Shown: in pieces, positions 1 through 6,316 of the stretch
How positions within the stretch are numbered: position 1 is the first letter of the stretch
How the letters are laid out: the number at the start of each line of letters is the position of its first letter
NCBI GenBank assembly: GCA_030673005.1
Contig: DAOVFI010000035.1
Span: forward strand, 1-13,087
Length of the DNA stretch: 13,087 bases
From: Planctomycetales bacterium
GTDB taxonomy: Bacteria > Planctomycetota > Phycisphaerae > SM23-33
Direction: 5' to 3'
Program-made: the position numbers and the translations under genes
The notes under the pieces: model-generated
What the model saw: the letters and a program-made list of their open reading frames with translations, nothing else
What the model was told of the DNA's origin: nothing
The model's database searches: none

Positions 1-11
1 CACAGAATTAT

Positions 12-80
12 GAATTACGAAGTAAAAAAATAACTAAAACCAGATGGCGGTTTGTTTCTTTACTTCGAAATTCGTAATTC
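12..80. repeat. imperfect palindrome, AT-rich intergenic repeat
   Basis: The left arm GAATTACGAAGTAAA (12-26) is complementary to the right arm at 59-80, except that the right arm carries an extra seven-base AATTTCG-type unit. An inner pair AAACC (37-41) and GGTTT (49-53) closes a seven-base loop. The whole can fold as a long hairpin. Its style (ATTACGAA/TTCGTAAT units) fits a dispersed intergenic palindrome family, but no second full copy is in the window. Function unknown. Confidence 0.6.
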
Positions 81-90
81 CCTGTTCGAT

Positions 91-154
91 ACCTACCTGC
101 CGGTCTTCGACCTTGCCTTCGGCTCTGAGGCTCAGACCCGAAGTGTAGGCAGGT
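91..154. repeat. nested palindromic repeat
   Basis: Three nested inverted pairs share one axis: ACCTGCC (95-101) with GGCAGGT (148-154), CTTCGG (117-122) with CCGAAG (138-143), and TCTGAG (124-129) with CTCAGA (131-136). Together they give a long imperfect hairpin. The CCTGCC/GGCAGG arm pair recurs at 6275-6290. It looks like a dispersed intergenic element. There is no T-tract to make it a canonical terminator. Confidence 0.55.
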
Positions 155-179
155 TTGACATTCTCTTTTTAGTAGCGTG

Positions 180-219
180 AAAAAAAAGGGCGGCGCCAGG
201 GGAGGGGAACCTGACGCCG
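180..219 (-). terminator. intrinsic terminator (minus strand)
   Basis: A ten-base stem (191-200 with 210-219) has a nine-base loop. On the minus strand it is followed by CCC and then eight T (plus-strand A at 180-187). The stem is perfect on the minus strand with one G·U pair. It would end the candidate small RNA and could also stop any read-through from nadD. Confidence 0.65.
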
Positions 220-292
220 TCACAGTAACTCGGCCAAGGGAGGGAGCTCAGCCGAGGAGCCTCGATAATTGCGGAGTTTATTCCCGCTACAT
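180..292 (-). ncRNA. candidate C-rich-loop small RNA
   Basis: This is a predicted minus-strand transcript of about 113 nt, between a sigma70-like promoter (299-327) and a hairpin plus eight-T tract (180-219). Read on the minus strand it has three stem-loops. The first is GCGG/CCGC (271-287). The second is CTCGGC/GCCGAG (229-256), with a loop containing CTCCCTCCC. The third is a 10-bp stem (191-219) with loop TTCCCCTCC. The third stem pairs fully only on the minus strand, where the odd position is G·U; on the plus strand it is A·C. The loops are complementary to Shine-Dalgarno sequences, as in known C-rich-loop regulatory RNAs. No known family was recognised and expression is inferred. Confidence 0.5.
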
Positions 293-298
293 TTATTA

Positions 299-327
299 CT
301 TCTACCACTAAAAGATGGAAATGTCAA
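299..327 (-). promoter_or_regulatory. sigma70-like promoter for the candidate small RNA
   Basis: On the minus strand a perfect -35 box TTGACA (322-327) is followed by a 17-base spacer and TAGAAG (299-304), which matches four of six consensus -10 positions. The predicted start is near 292. It lies downstream of the nadD stop and points away from nadD, so it would drive a separate intergenic transcript. Confidence 0.5.
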
Positions 328-435
328 GGGAAAAATGACAATTTCAATCCGGTTTATTCAGAAATTTTCATCCTTCTCACCGATATTGCGGTTTAATAAC
401 CTTTTAGCAGTTTTCACGCCACTTTTTTAGCAATA

Positions 436-1071
436 TTATTTTGATGCGTAAAGGTCCTGTTTGCGAATGTAATCCACCACGGACTCGGGCGTCAGGTATC
501 TGACCGACTTGCCTTCGATTAGCCGGCGTCGTATCCGTGTGCTGGAGATGTCTATCAGCGGCGTCTCGACCACACCGGCGTTAATACGCTCGACCTGCTC
601 GATAGTGAAATGCGCTCGCAGGGACTCGATCGTCGTCGAAACGGTCCGCCGGCTGTGCGGCGGGCGGGCGGCAGTGATAATTCGCGCCATCTCAACTACA
701 TCGCCCGCCCGGCGCCATGTCGGCAACTCGGCCAGCATGTCGGCCCCGATTATCCAGTACAGTTCGGCCTCAGGTCCATACCGCCGACGGAGCGCCACCA
801 GCGTCTCAAACGTATAACTCGGCCCGCCGCGCTGCAACTCAATGTCGCTTACATCAAATATCCCCGAATCCGCAACCGCCAGGCGAACCATCTCAAGACG
901 ATCGGCCGCCGGGGCAGGCGGAGAAGCGTCGGACTTGTGCGGCGGAACCATAGTCGGCATAAAGGTAATCTTCTCAAAACCGAACTGTTCAGCCACAGCG
1001 CGCGCAGCAATCAAGTGCCCGTGATGGATCGGGTCAAACGTACCGCCGAAAATAACGATCCGCTCAGACAT
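436..1071 (-). CDS. nadD: nicotinate-nucleotide adenylyltransferase (NadD)
   Basis: The product (211 aa, usual for the family) transfers AMP from ATP to nicotinate mononucleotide, giving deaminated NAD in cytoplasmic NAD synthesis. Diagnostic motifs are all present: GGTFDPIHHGH at residues 9-19 (nucleotidyltransferase HxGH site), PPHK at 43-46, the GGPSYT segment at 82-87, IIGADMLAELPTW at 107-119 and ISSTRIR at 175-181. The ATG start sits directly before the GTFDP strand, as expected. The ribosome-binding site is weak (GAG four bases upstream). The 5' region runs into a 30-bp repeat beginning 19 bases upstream, so promoter and repeat may overlap. The usual neighbours of nadD, such as obg or rsfS, are absent here. 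The malic enzyme upstream is separated by 373 bases, so co-transcription is uncertain. Confidence 0.95.
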   Translation of the reverse strand: MSERIVIFGGTFDPIHHGHLIAARAVAEQFGFEKITFMPTMVPPHKSDASPPAPAADRLEMVRLAVADSGIFDVSDIELQRGGPSYTFETLVALRRRYGPEAELYWIIGADMLAELPTWRRAGDVVEMARIITAARPPHSRRTVSTTIESLRAHFTIEQVERINAGVVETPLIDISSTRIRRRLIEGKSVRYLTPESVVDYIRKQDLYASK

Positions 1072-1090
1072 TATCTCAAAAGAAGAAGGG

Positions 1091-1405
1091 GTCCACGAAT
1101 TACACGAATTACACGAATTTTAAAAAAAGAATTAATACTACAGCGCAACCCATTTTTTCGAATAGCTAACTCGTTGTATAGTTGGAAGTCAGTAGCCGGT
1201 TTGCTTTGCCCGTTTATTTAACTGGCTACTGGCTACGTGCTACCGGTTACTTATACGCCTGCGCAATTGGCGAATCATGATGGTAAGACATTCGGCGCAA
1301 GCAAGCATCTCAATAATATTGAGCTACTAACCGATGAAAAAATCATAAAATCATGGATAAATATTTTCGTTTTTGAAATTCGTGTAATTCGTGTAATTCG
1401 TGGAC
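1091..1405. repeat. element bounded by perfect 30-bp inverted repeats
   Basis: Bases 1091-1120 and 1376-1405 are exact reverse complements over 30 bases. Each arm is built from near-tandem nine-base AATTCGTGT units and ends in GTGGAC. The interior, about 255 bases, is AT-richer than the genes. It holds a hairpin at 1190-1231 but no convincing ORF. A degenerate direct copy of the arm end follows at 1422-1439. There is no transposase, so this is either a non-autonomous element or two inverted copies of a dispersed short repeat. It fills nearly all of the nadD/malic enzyme gap. Confidence 0.75.
1190..1231. repeat. hairpin inside the inverted-repeat element
   Basis: AGTAGCCGGTT (1191-1201) pairs with AACTGGCTACT (1220-1230) with one wobble position, and C1190 pairs with G1231. 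The loop is 18 bases. A related motif, GTGCTACCGGTTAC, follows at about 1237-1250. The unit resembles the GTTACTGATTAC-type hairpin at 9770-9832 in design, though the sequences have diverged. Confidence 0.5.
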
Positions 1406-1439
1406 TAATTCTTTTCCGGCACGTGTAATTAGTGGACTA
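1390..1439. repeat. degenerate direct repeat of the 30-bp arm end
   Basis: Bases 1390-1407 and 1422-1439 (CGTGTAATTMGTGGACTA) match at 17 of 18 positions, 32 bases apart. The second copy ends five bases short of the malic enzyme stop codon on the minus strand. This suggests local duplication of the repeat unit. Confidence 0.65.
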
Positions 1440-1444
1440 TTTTC

Positions 1445-2896
1445 TCATTCAGTACCCATCAGGTCGTCAACGTCCCGGACGGGTCCTGCCGGTTCACGGT
1501 TGACGTCGGCGTCGTCGGTTGCGTGTGCAACGGCGCGGGCGACCGCGGGGGCTACCCGGGCATCGAAGGCGGACGGAATGATGTAATCGGGCCGTAATTC
1601 GTCCCCGCCCACCGAAGCGGCAATCGCCACGGCGGCCACTATCTTCATATTCTCGGTAATTCGCGTCGCCCGGCAATCCAGCGCGCCGCGAAAGACGCCC
1701 GGAAAGGCCAACACATTGTTAATCTGGTTCGGGTAATCGCTTCGACCCGTGGCCATGACCGCTACGTGAGGCTGGGCGTCCTCGGGCTTGATTTCCGGGT
1801 CAGGATTGGACATTGCAAAGACAACAGGCCTGGCGGCCATTCGCTGCACGTCGGCGACAGCGAGCGTCCCGGGTCCGGAAACCCCGATAAAGACGTCCGC
1901 GCCGGCGATTGCATCCGAAAGCGTCCCCCGCAATCCGTCGGGGTTGGTATATTCGGCGTATTGCCGTTTGACAGGATTCATATTTTCGGTCCGGCCTTTA
2001 TAAATCGCCCCGGCCCGGTCGCAACCTATGACATTCTGAACACCGGCGGCCTGGAGCAGGCGCGTGCACGCAACTCCGGCGGCGCCGACGCCGCCGAAGA
2101 CCACCTTCACCGAAGCAATATTTTTATCCACGATCTTCAGCGCGTTGGTCAGCGCCGCCAGGACGACGATGGCCGTTCCGTGCTGGTCGTCATGGAAGAC
2201 CGGGATGTCCAGTTCCGCCTGAAGACGTTCTTCTATCTCGAAGCACCTCGGGGCCGAGATGTCCTCAAGGTTAATCCCGCCGAAGGTCGGCGCGATCGCT
2301 TTGACGATCTCGACTATCCTGTCCGGCTCGCGGGCGTCCAGGCAAACCGGTACGGCGTCCACGCCGCCAAACTGCTTGAACAGCAGCGCCTTGCCTTCCA
2401 TGACGGGCAAGGCCGCCAGCGGTCCGAGGTCGCCCAGGCCGAGAATGGCGCTGCCGTCGGTGACCACGGCCACGGTGTTACACCGCATCGTGAAGCGGTA
2501 TCCCAGCAGCGGGTCTTCGTGCACCGCCCGGCAGACACGCGCTACTCCGGGCGTGTACAGACGCGACAGGTCGTCGGAATCGCGAAGTGGATACCGGCCT
2601 GCAATCTCCATCTTGCCGCCCTCGTGGCAGGCGAAGGTAAGGTCCTCAGCGCCGAGGACCTCGACTTCATCAACGGCCTGTAGCGCCGAGACGATCTCCC
2701 GCTGATGCCCAACGTCCCGCGCACTGACGGCCACGTCGCGGACAACGTATTCCCTTGTCTCATCGACAATGTTAACGGTTCCGATGTCGCCGCCGACGTC
2801 GCCGATGGCGGATGCGACGTGCGCGAACATTCCCGGACGCTTGGGGATCCTAAGCCGAACCGTTACGCTGTAAGCCGGACTGCAAACTCGCTCCAT
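1445..2896 (-). CDS. malic enzyme with N-terminal ACT domain
   Basis: This 483-aa protein probably decarboxylates L-malate oxidatively to pyruvate with NAD(P)+ in the cytoplasm. An ACT domain (about residues 8-80) precedes the malic N-terminal domain (about 95-255) and a Rossmann NAD(P) domain (about 260-430). Visible active-site features are Tyr114 in RLYTPGVA, the Lys169/Lys174 region in EGKALLFK, metal-ligand candidates Glu211-Asp212 and Asp236-Asp237 in FHDDQHGTA, the nucleotide loop GGVGAAG (268-274), SNPDPE near 363-368 and an NN pair at 393-394. The ATG start is supported by GGAG nine bases upstream. The ACT domain implies allosteric control by a small ligand, typically an amino acid; the ligand is unknown. 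NAD versus NADP preference cannot be settled. It is divergent from the FAH-family gene across 122 bases. Confidence 0.92.
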   Translation of the reverse strand: MERVCSPAYSVTVRLRIPKRPGMFAHVASAIGDVGGDIGTVNIVDETREYVVRDVAVSARDVGHQREIVSALQAVDEVEVLGAEDLTFACHEGGKMEIAGRYPLRDSDDLSRLYTPGVARVCRAVHEDPLLGYRFTMRCNTVAVVTDGSAILGLGDLGPLAALPVMEGKALLFKQFGGVDAVPVCLDAREPDRIVEIVKAIAPTFGGINLEDISAPRCFEIEERLQAELDIPVFHDDQHGTAIVVLAALTNALKIVDKNIASVKVVFGGVGAAGVACTRLLQAAGVQNVIGCDRAGAIYKGRTENMNPVKRQYAEYTNPDGLRGTLSDAIAGADVFIGVSGPGTLAVADVQRMAARPVVFAMSNPDPEIKPEDAQPHVAVMATGRSDYPNQINNVLAFPGVFRGALDCRATRITENMKIVAAVAIAASVGGDELRPDYIIPSAFDARVAPAVARAVAHATDDADVNREPAGPVRDVDDLMGTE

Positions 2897-3007
2897 GAAT
2901 CAAATCTCCACGACTGTTTCACTTTCAAATGATACGAAGATCCATAAATATCTACCAGAACCGATTCCATTTATCGATTTTTCCGTTAGACTTTACCGAC
3001 CTGAAAT

Positions 3008-3012
3008 GGAGA
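3008..3012 (+). promoter_or_regulatory. ribosome-binding site deciding the FAH-family start
   Basis: GGAGA lies six bases before the ATG at 3019. It selects this start over an in-frame upstream start at 2929, whose extra 30 residues do not match the family N-terminus. Confidence 0.7.
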
Positions 3013-3018
3013 AATTCG

Positions 3019-3795
3019 ATGAAACTATACCGATTGCTGGATGAAGATTCGCGGATTACTTACGCAGCCGGGGCCGATGACGGAACTTTCCGTCGCATCG
3101 ACGGCGATATATTCGCGGAGTATTCCGTAACCGACCGGCCCGTGAAGGCCAAGAAAGTCCTTGCGCCGCTGGACCCGCCGGCCATATTCGCCATCGGCGG
3201 AAACTACCGCTCGCACATCGAGGAAGTCAACGCATCCATTCCCGAAGCGCCGGTTGTTTTCGCCAAGGCCATTACTTCGGTGATTGGTCCGGGCGACGAG
3301 ATAGTCCTTCCGTCGGCAGGGCCCGACCACGTTGATTACGAGGTGGAACTGGCCGTTGTTATCGGTCGGACGTGCAGGGACGTGCCGGCCGATTCTGTCG
3401 GGGATTTCATCCTCGGTTACACCGTCGCCAACGACGTCTCGGCCCGCGACTGGCAGAAGCGAGTCAGTCAATGGGTCCGGGCAAAGAGTTTCGATACCTT
3501 CTGCCCACTCGGGCCTTGCATCGTAACGGACATCGACCCGTCCAACCTGCACCTGAAAACAGTGCTCAACGGGCAGGTCATGCAGGATTCGTCCACGGCG
3601 AACCTGATATACTCCGTGCCGGAACTGATCGAATTCCTCTCTGCCGACCTGACGCTGCTTGCCGGAACGGTTATATTGACCGGTACGCCGGGCGGCGTGG
3701 GCGAAGCCCGCTCGCCGCAGGTCTATCTCCGCAGCGGCGACACAATCACCTGCGCCATCGACGGCATCGGCGAATTGACCAATACCGTCAAATAA
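3019..3795 (+). CDS. fumarylacetoacetate hydrolase (FAH) family protein
   Basis: The protein (258 aa) belongs to the FAH superfamily, whose members hydrolyse or decarboxylate 2-oxo/enol acids in aromatic and sugar-acid catabolism using a divalent metal. The compact size fits acylpyruvase and HpcE-type or ureidoglycolate-lyase-like members better than true fumarylacetoacetase. Visible features are the FAIGGNYRSHIEE entry (57-69), the metal-binding EVE triad region at Glu108 and Glu110, Asp139 in GYTVANDVSARD, Lys156 in RAKSFDT, and TGTPGGVG (221-228) closing the active site. The start is fixed by GGAGA six bases upstream. It is a single-gene unit, divergent from the malic enzyme and convergent with the VIT/VWA gene, so context does not reveal the substrate. 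Family call is firm; exact reaction unknown. Confidence 0.9.
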   Translation: MKLYRLLDEDSRITYAAGADDGTFRRIDGDIFAEYSVTDRPVKAKKVLAPLDPPAIFAIGGNYRSHIEEVNASIPEAPVVFAKAITSVIGPGDEIVLPSAGPDHVDYEVELAVVIGRTCRDVPADSVGDFILGYTVANDVSARDWQKRVSQWVRAKSFDTFCPLGPCIVTDIDPSNLHLKTVLNGQVMQDSSTANLIYSVPELIEFLSADLTLLAGTVILTGTPGGVGEARSPQVYLRSGDTITCAIDGIGELTNTVK

Positions 3796-3799
3796 TCGG

Positions 3800-3854
3800 G
3801 TGGCATGGCCGTCTCGGCCATGTTCCGGCTTCACGGGCGAGACGCCCGTGCCAC
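3800..3854. repeat. twin-hairpin repeat between convergent genes
   Basis: An outer pair GTGGCA (3800-3805) and TGCCAC (3849-3854) encloses two perfect hairpins: an eight-base stem with a TCT loop (3804-3822) and an eight-base stem with an AGA loop (3832-3850). The second hairpin is a diverged inverted copy of the first (CATGGCCG versus CACGGGCG arms). It starts five bases after the FAH stop and ends 23 bases before the VIT/VWA stop. It may act as a bidirectional transcription barrier, although there is no T-tract. Confidence 0.7.
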
Positions 3855-3877
3855 GAAATCCAATGCCCAATACCCGC

Positions 3878-6157
3878 TTACCGTATCCGGTACACCTGCC
3901 CGCGGAGATTGATCAGGAGTTCTTCGCCCTTGCGCTGGCTGGCGAAAACCTGGTTTTCCTCGATGGTGTTCTTCCGGGTCAGGTCGAAGTACTCTTTGCT
4001 GAACCGCTCTACTACCTTGATCTTTTCAGTGTCTTTTTTCAGATCCAGGCTCTCGGTCCCCGGCGCCAACCAGACGTTGCCTCGGCGGTAGAGCGCCTTG
4101 TTACCGACGTTCTGGACTCCGGAGACATACTCGGCCTTGTCCGACTCGTAATCGAGCCGACGGGCGTGGCCGAACTGCTTGACGCCGGCGCCCTTTCCGG
4201 GCCTGGGGGTGGGCACTGCCGCGACGGGAGCGCGCATGGACTGTTTCAATCTCATCCGGGTATCGGCACCGGCATGACCGCGGAACCCCTCGGTTGCCCG
4301 CATGAGTTTACGGGCCTCCCTTCTGCCCTGACTGCTCAACTCCTTCTTGTCGCCCAGCGCCACCGATTCATCGGCAAGGAAGGCGGTATATGGCGTCATG
4401 ATGCCGTAGGTCTTGCTGAGTTTGATCAGTTCATCGACGATCTCTTTGTTTTCGCCGTGCAGTTGTATCTGGTCAAGCAGGTATCCGACCCGTCTCACCG
4501 CCCAGAGGCGTTCGACAAAGACGAACCGCTTGTCGTTGCCGCCGCGGATCGGAACCGAGTATTCAAACCCGCGATTCTTGCCTTCATAGACGCCGGTAAC
4601 GACGAGCGTGCAGGCTGTATTCTTCTTTCCGGCAGCAGCGACCAGTTTGGCCATATCTTTTGCATCGTACCGCCCGACCGCGATGATCTGGTCGCCGTCG
4701 AACAGGTCGCCCAGTTCGCGCGGGTACGTATCGCGGATTTTCAGGTTCTGGATTCGCATCTTCAGATTCGTCATCACGGGATTCTTGATCTTGGAGTACA
4801 GCGACGAGACCTTCGCCTCGATGTTTTCCGCCGGTTTGACGTAATCGCTCCTGCCGTGGTTGTCGCCAACGAGTTTATCCAGCAGGCGGACGTTCACGTC
4901 GTAACCGACGCCGAATGCGAAGATTCGTGCGCCGGCGCCGTTTGCCTTTTTCGTATCGGCGAGGATCGATTTTTCGTCCGTCTTCTTGCCCGAAGTCGGC
5001 AGCCCGTCGGTCAGAAAAATGATATACTTGGGCCTGGGATCAGGCTTGCCATCAACCGCGGGCCAGGACTTCATTGCCGTTTGCAAAGCGCCGTAAATGT
5101 CCGTGCTCCCGCCGGCTTCGATACGATCAAGACGGTCCATCGCCTCGTCGCGGTTTTTCTTGGTAACTTCCGCCAAATTCTTGAAGAACGGCTCAACAGA
5201 GTCGCTGTAGGCGATGACGTTGAATCTGTCCTCGTCGTTGAGATTCTTCAGGACGAATCGCAGTGCGTCCTTTGCCTGGTCGATCTTCTTGCCGCTCATC
5301 GAGCCGCTGTGGTCGAAGACGATCACGACGTCCTTGGGCACGATCTTCTGCTTGGCGGTCCGTGGGTTCGGGCTGACCAGCATCATAAAGTATCCGTCCT
5401 TTTTCCCATCGCCCTTATAGGTTATCAGCGTCGCGCCGACGTCCTCGTCGGCGGCCTTGTAATAGACCAGGAAATCCGTGTCGGGAATGGCGTTCTTGAC
5501 GTGCCAGGTGGCGATCATGTGGCGTGGCCCCTTGCGCTTCGTCTCCAGGTCGTGCGTGGGCGAATAGACGGCCGTTATGTCGGCGCGCGCCTTGATATCG
5601 ACCGTAACCCGCACGTCGTCGATCTTCCTGGACGAGAATTTCTCCGTGTTGAGCGGATAGAAAACCTCGACGAGATTATGGTCCTTCTTGCAGACCGTCT
5701 CGTAGGTAACGATGACCTTGCAGGGCTTGCCCTTCTGGAGCGGGAACGCCCGCGTTCGGTACAGCCCGAAGCCGACGTATTCCAGCAGGGCAGGGTCCTT
5801 CTTGCGACGGACGATGTCCTCGTAAATCTGCCGGGCCTTCTTGGCCTCCATGAGTTTGCCGGTCATTTCCTTCCCATCGACGATCATTGTCATCGACTTC
5901 ATTGCCGCGCCGGGCGGGACGGGGAAGAGGTATTCGACCTCGATGTCGCCTTTGGAGTCGTTGACGAATTCCTGGTCGATGTGGACCGACGCCACCTGGT
6001 CGCGTACGGTAACCTTTACGTGGTGGTACTTTACGGACCAGTGTCCGCGAACGGGCAGATTCGGGCGGACCGGAACGATCATCCCGTCTGCCAGCGCCGT
6101 CTGTCCCGCCGTCATTACCACCATCGACATCACTATCATAATTGCTTTGACCTTCAT
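3878..6157 (-). CDS. secreted VIT and von Willebrand factor A domain protein
   Basis: This 759-aa exported protein starts with a Sec signal peptide: a short Lys-containing N-region, a hydrophobic core and an ALA|D cleavage site near residue 23. A VIT (vault/inter-alpha-trypsin) domain covers about residues 35-155. A VWA domain covers about 275-455 with a complete MIDAS: DHSGS at Asp282/Ser284/Ser286, Thr352 and Asp384 in LTDG. A C-terminal region follows, including YGIMTPYTAFLADE (584-597), common in VIT-VWA proteins. Such proteins bind metal and probably mediate protein-protein or surface contacts; the partner is unknown. No C-terminal membrane anchor or sorting signal is evident. The start is set by AGGAG seven bases upstream of the ATG; an earlier in-frame start at 6214 would bury the signal peptide. 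It is transcribed alone, ending against the convergent FAH-family gene. Confidence 0.88.
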   Translation of the reverse strand: MKVKAIMIVMSMVVMTAGQTALADGMIVPVRPNLPVRGHWSVKYHHVKVTVRDQVASVHIDQEFVNDSKGDIEVEYLFPVPPGAAMKSMTMIVDGKEMTGKLMEAKKARQIYEDIVRRKKDPALLEYVGFGLYRTRAFPLQKGKPCKVIVTYETVCKKDHNLVEVFYPLNTEKFSSRKIDDVRVTVDIKARADITAVYSPTHDLETKRKGPRHMIATWHVKNAIPDTDFLVYYKAADEDVGATLITYKGDGKKDGYFMMLVSPNPRTAKQKIVPKDVVIVFDHSGSMSGKKIDQAKDALRFVLKNLNDEDRFNVIAYSDSVEPFFKNLAEVTKKNRDEAMDRLDRIEAGGSTDIYGALQTAMKSWPAVDGKPDPRPKYIIFLTDGLPTSGKKTDEKSILADTKKANGAGARIFAFGVGYDVNVRLLDKLVGDNHGRSDYVKPAENIEAKVSSLYSKIKNPVMTNLKMRIQNLKIRDTYPRELGDLFDGDQIIAVGRYDAKDMAKLVAAAGKKNTACTLVVTGVYEGKNRGFEYSVPIRGGNDKRFVFVERLWAVRRVGYLLDQIQLHGENKEIVDELIKLSKTYGIMTPYTAFLADESVALGDKKELSSQGRREARKLMRATEGFRGHAGADTRMRLKQSMRAPVAAVPTPRPGKGAGVKQFGHARRLDYESDKAEYVSGVQNVGNKALYRRGNVWLAPGTESLDLKKDTEKIKVVERFSKEYFDLTRKNTIEENQVFASQRKGEELLINLRGQVYRIR

Positions 6158-6164
6158 GACTGTT

Positions 6165-6169
6165 CTCCT
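6165..6169 (-). promoter_or_regulatory. ribosome-binding site deciding the VIT/VWA start
   Basis: AGGAG on the minus strand is seven bases before the ATG at 6157. It supports the shorter reading frame that begins with a signal peptide. Confidence 0.75.
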
Positions 6170-6274
6170 GTTATTTATACACTCGAACGTCCTTCTCTGA
6201 TATTTGACGCACAATCACCCCAAAGGTTCCACTGAAATTTCAAGATATGCCGTTTTTACCGCTTGCGCCCGCCT

Positions 6275-6290
6275 GCCGTCAGGCAGGATT
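6275..6290. repeat. CCTGCC/GGCAGG palindrome
   Basis: A six-base inverted pair with a four-base loop (CCTGCCGTCAGGCAGG) lies between the SDR stop and the VIT/VWA gene. The same arm pair forms the outer stem of the repeat at 95-154, so the two may share origin. There is no T-tract, so it is at best a weak terminator for the upstream operon. Confidence 0.5.
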
Positions 6291-6316
6291 TCGCCGGCAG
6301 AACGATCCCCAGAAAC

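Noticed and set aside
8..223. 71-codon minus-strand open frame at the left edge
   Set aside because: It runs through the terminator hairpin and two palindromes, which explain the sequence better, and it has no ribosome-binding site.
1091..1120. Tandem nine-base units considered as a CRISPR or short iteron array
   Set aside because: Units are contiguous without spacers, too few, and present as an inverted pair.
1237..1428. 63-codon plus-strand open frame inside the inverted-repeat element
   Set aside because: Its C-terminus is simply translation of the repeat arm and there is no domain or clear start signal.
1766..2683. 305-codon plus-strand open frame opposite the malic enzyme
   Set aside because: It lies wholly within a gene with clear family motifs and its translation has no recognisable features.
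2897..3018. Divergent promoters between the malic enzyme and FAH-family genes
   Set aside because: The gap is AT-rich and must hold promoters, but no -35/-10 pair with good match and spacing stood out on either strand.
3800..6235. 811-codon open frame on the plus strand opposite the VIT/VWA gene
   Set aside because: It is a frame shadow: the minus strand encodes recognisable signal peptide, VIT and VWA domains with an intact MIDAS, while the plus-strand translation shows no domain.
6275..6290. Palindrome considered as an intrinsic terminator for the sugar operon
   Set aside because: No T-tract follows on either strand and the stem is only six bases; kept as a repeat.
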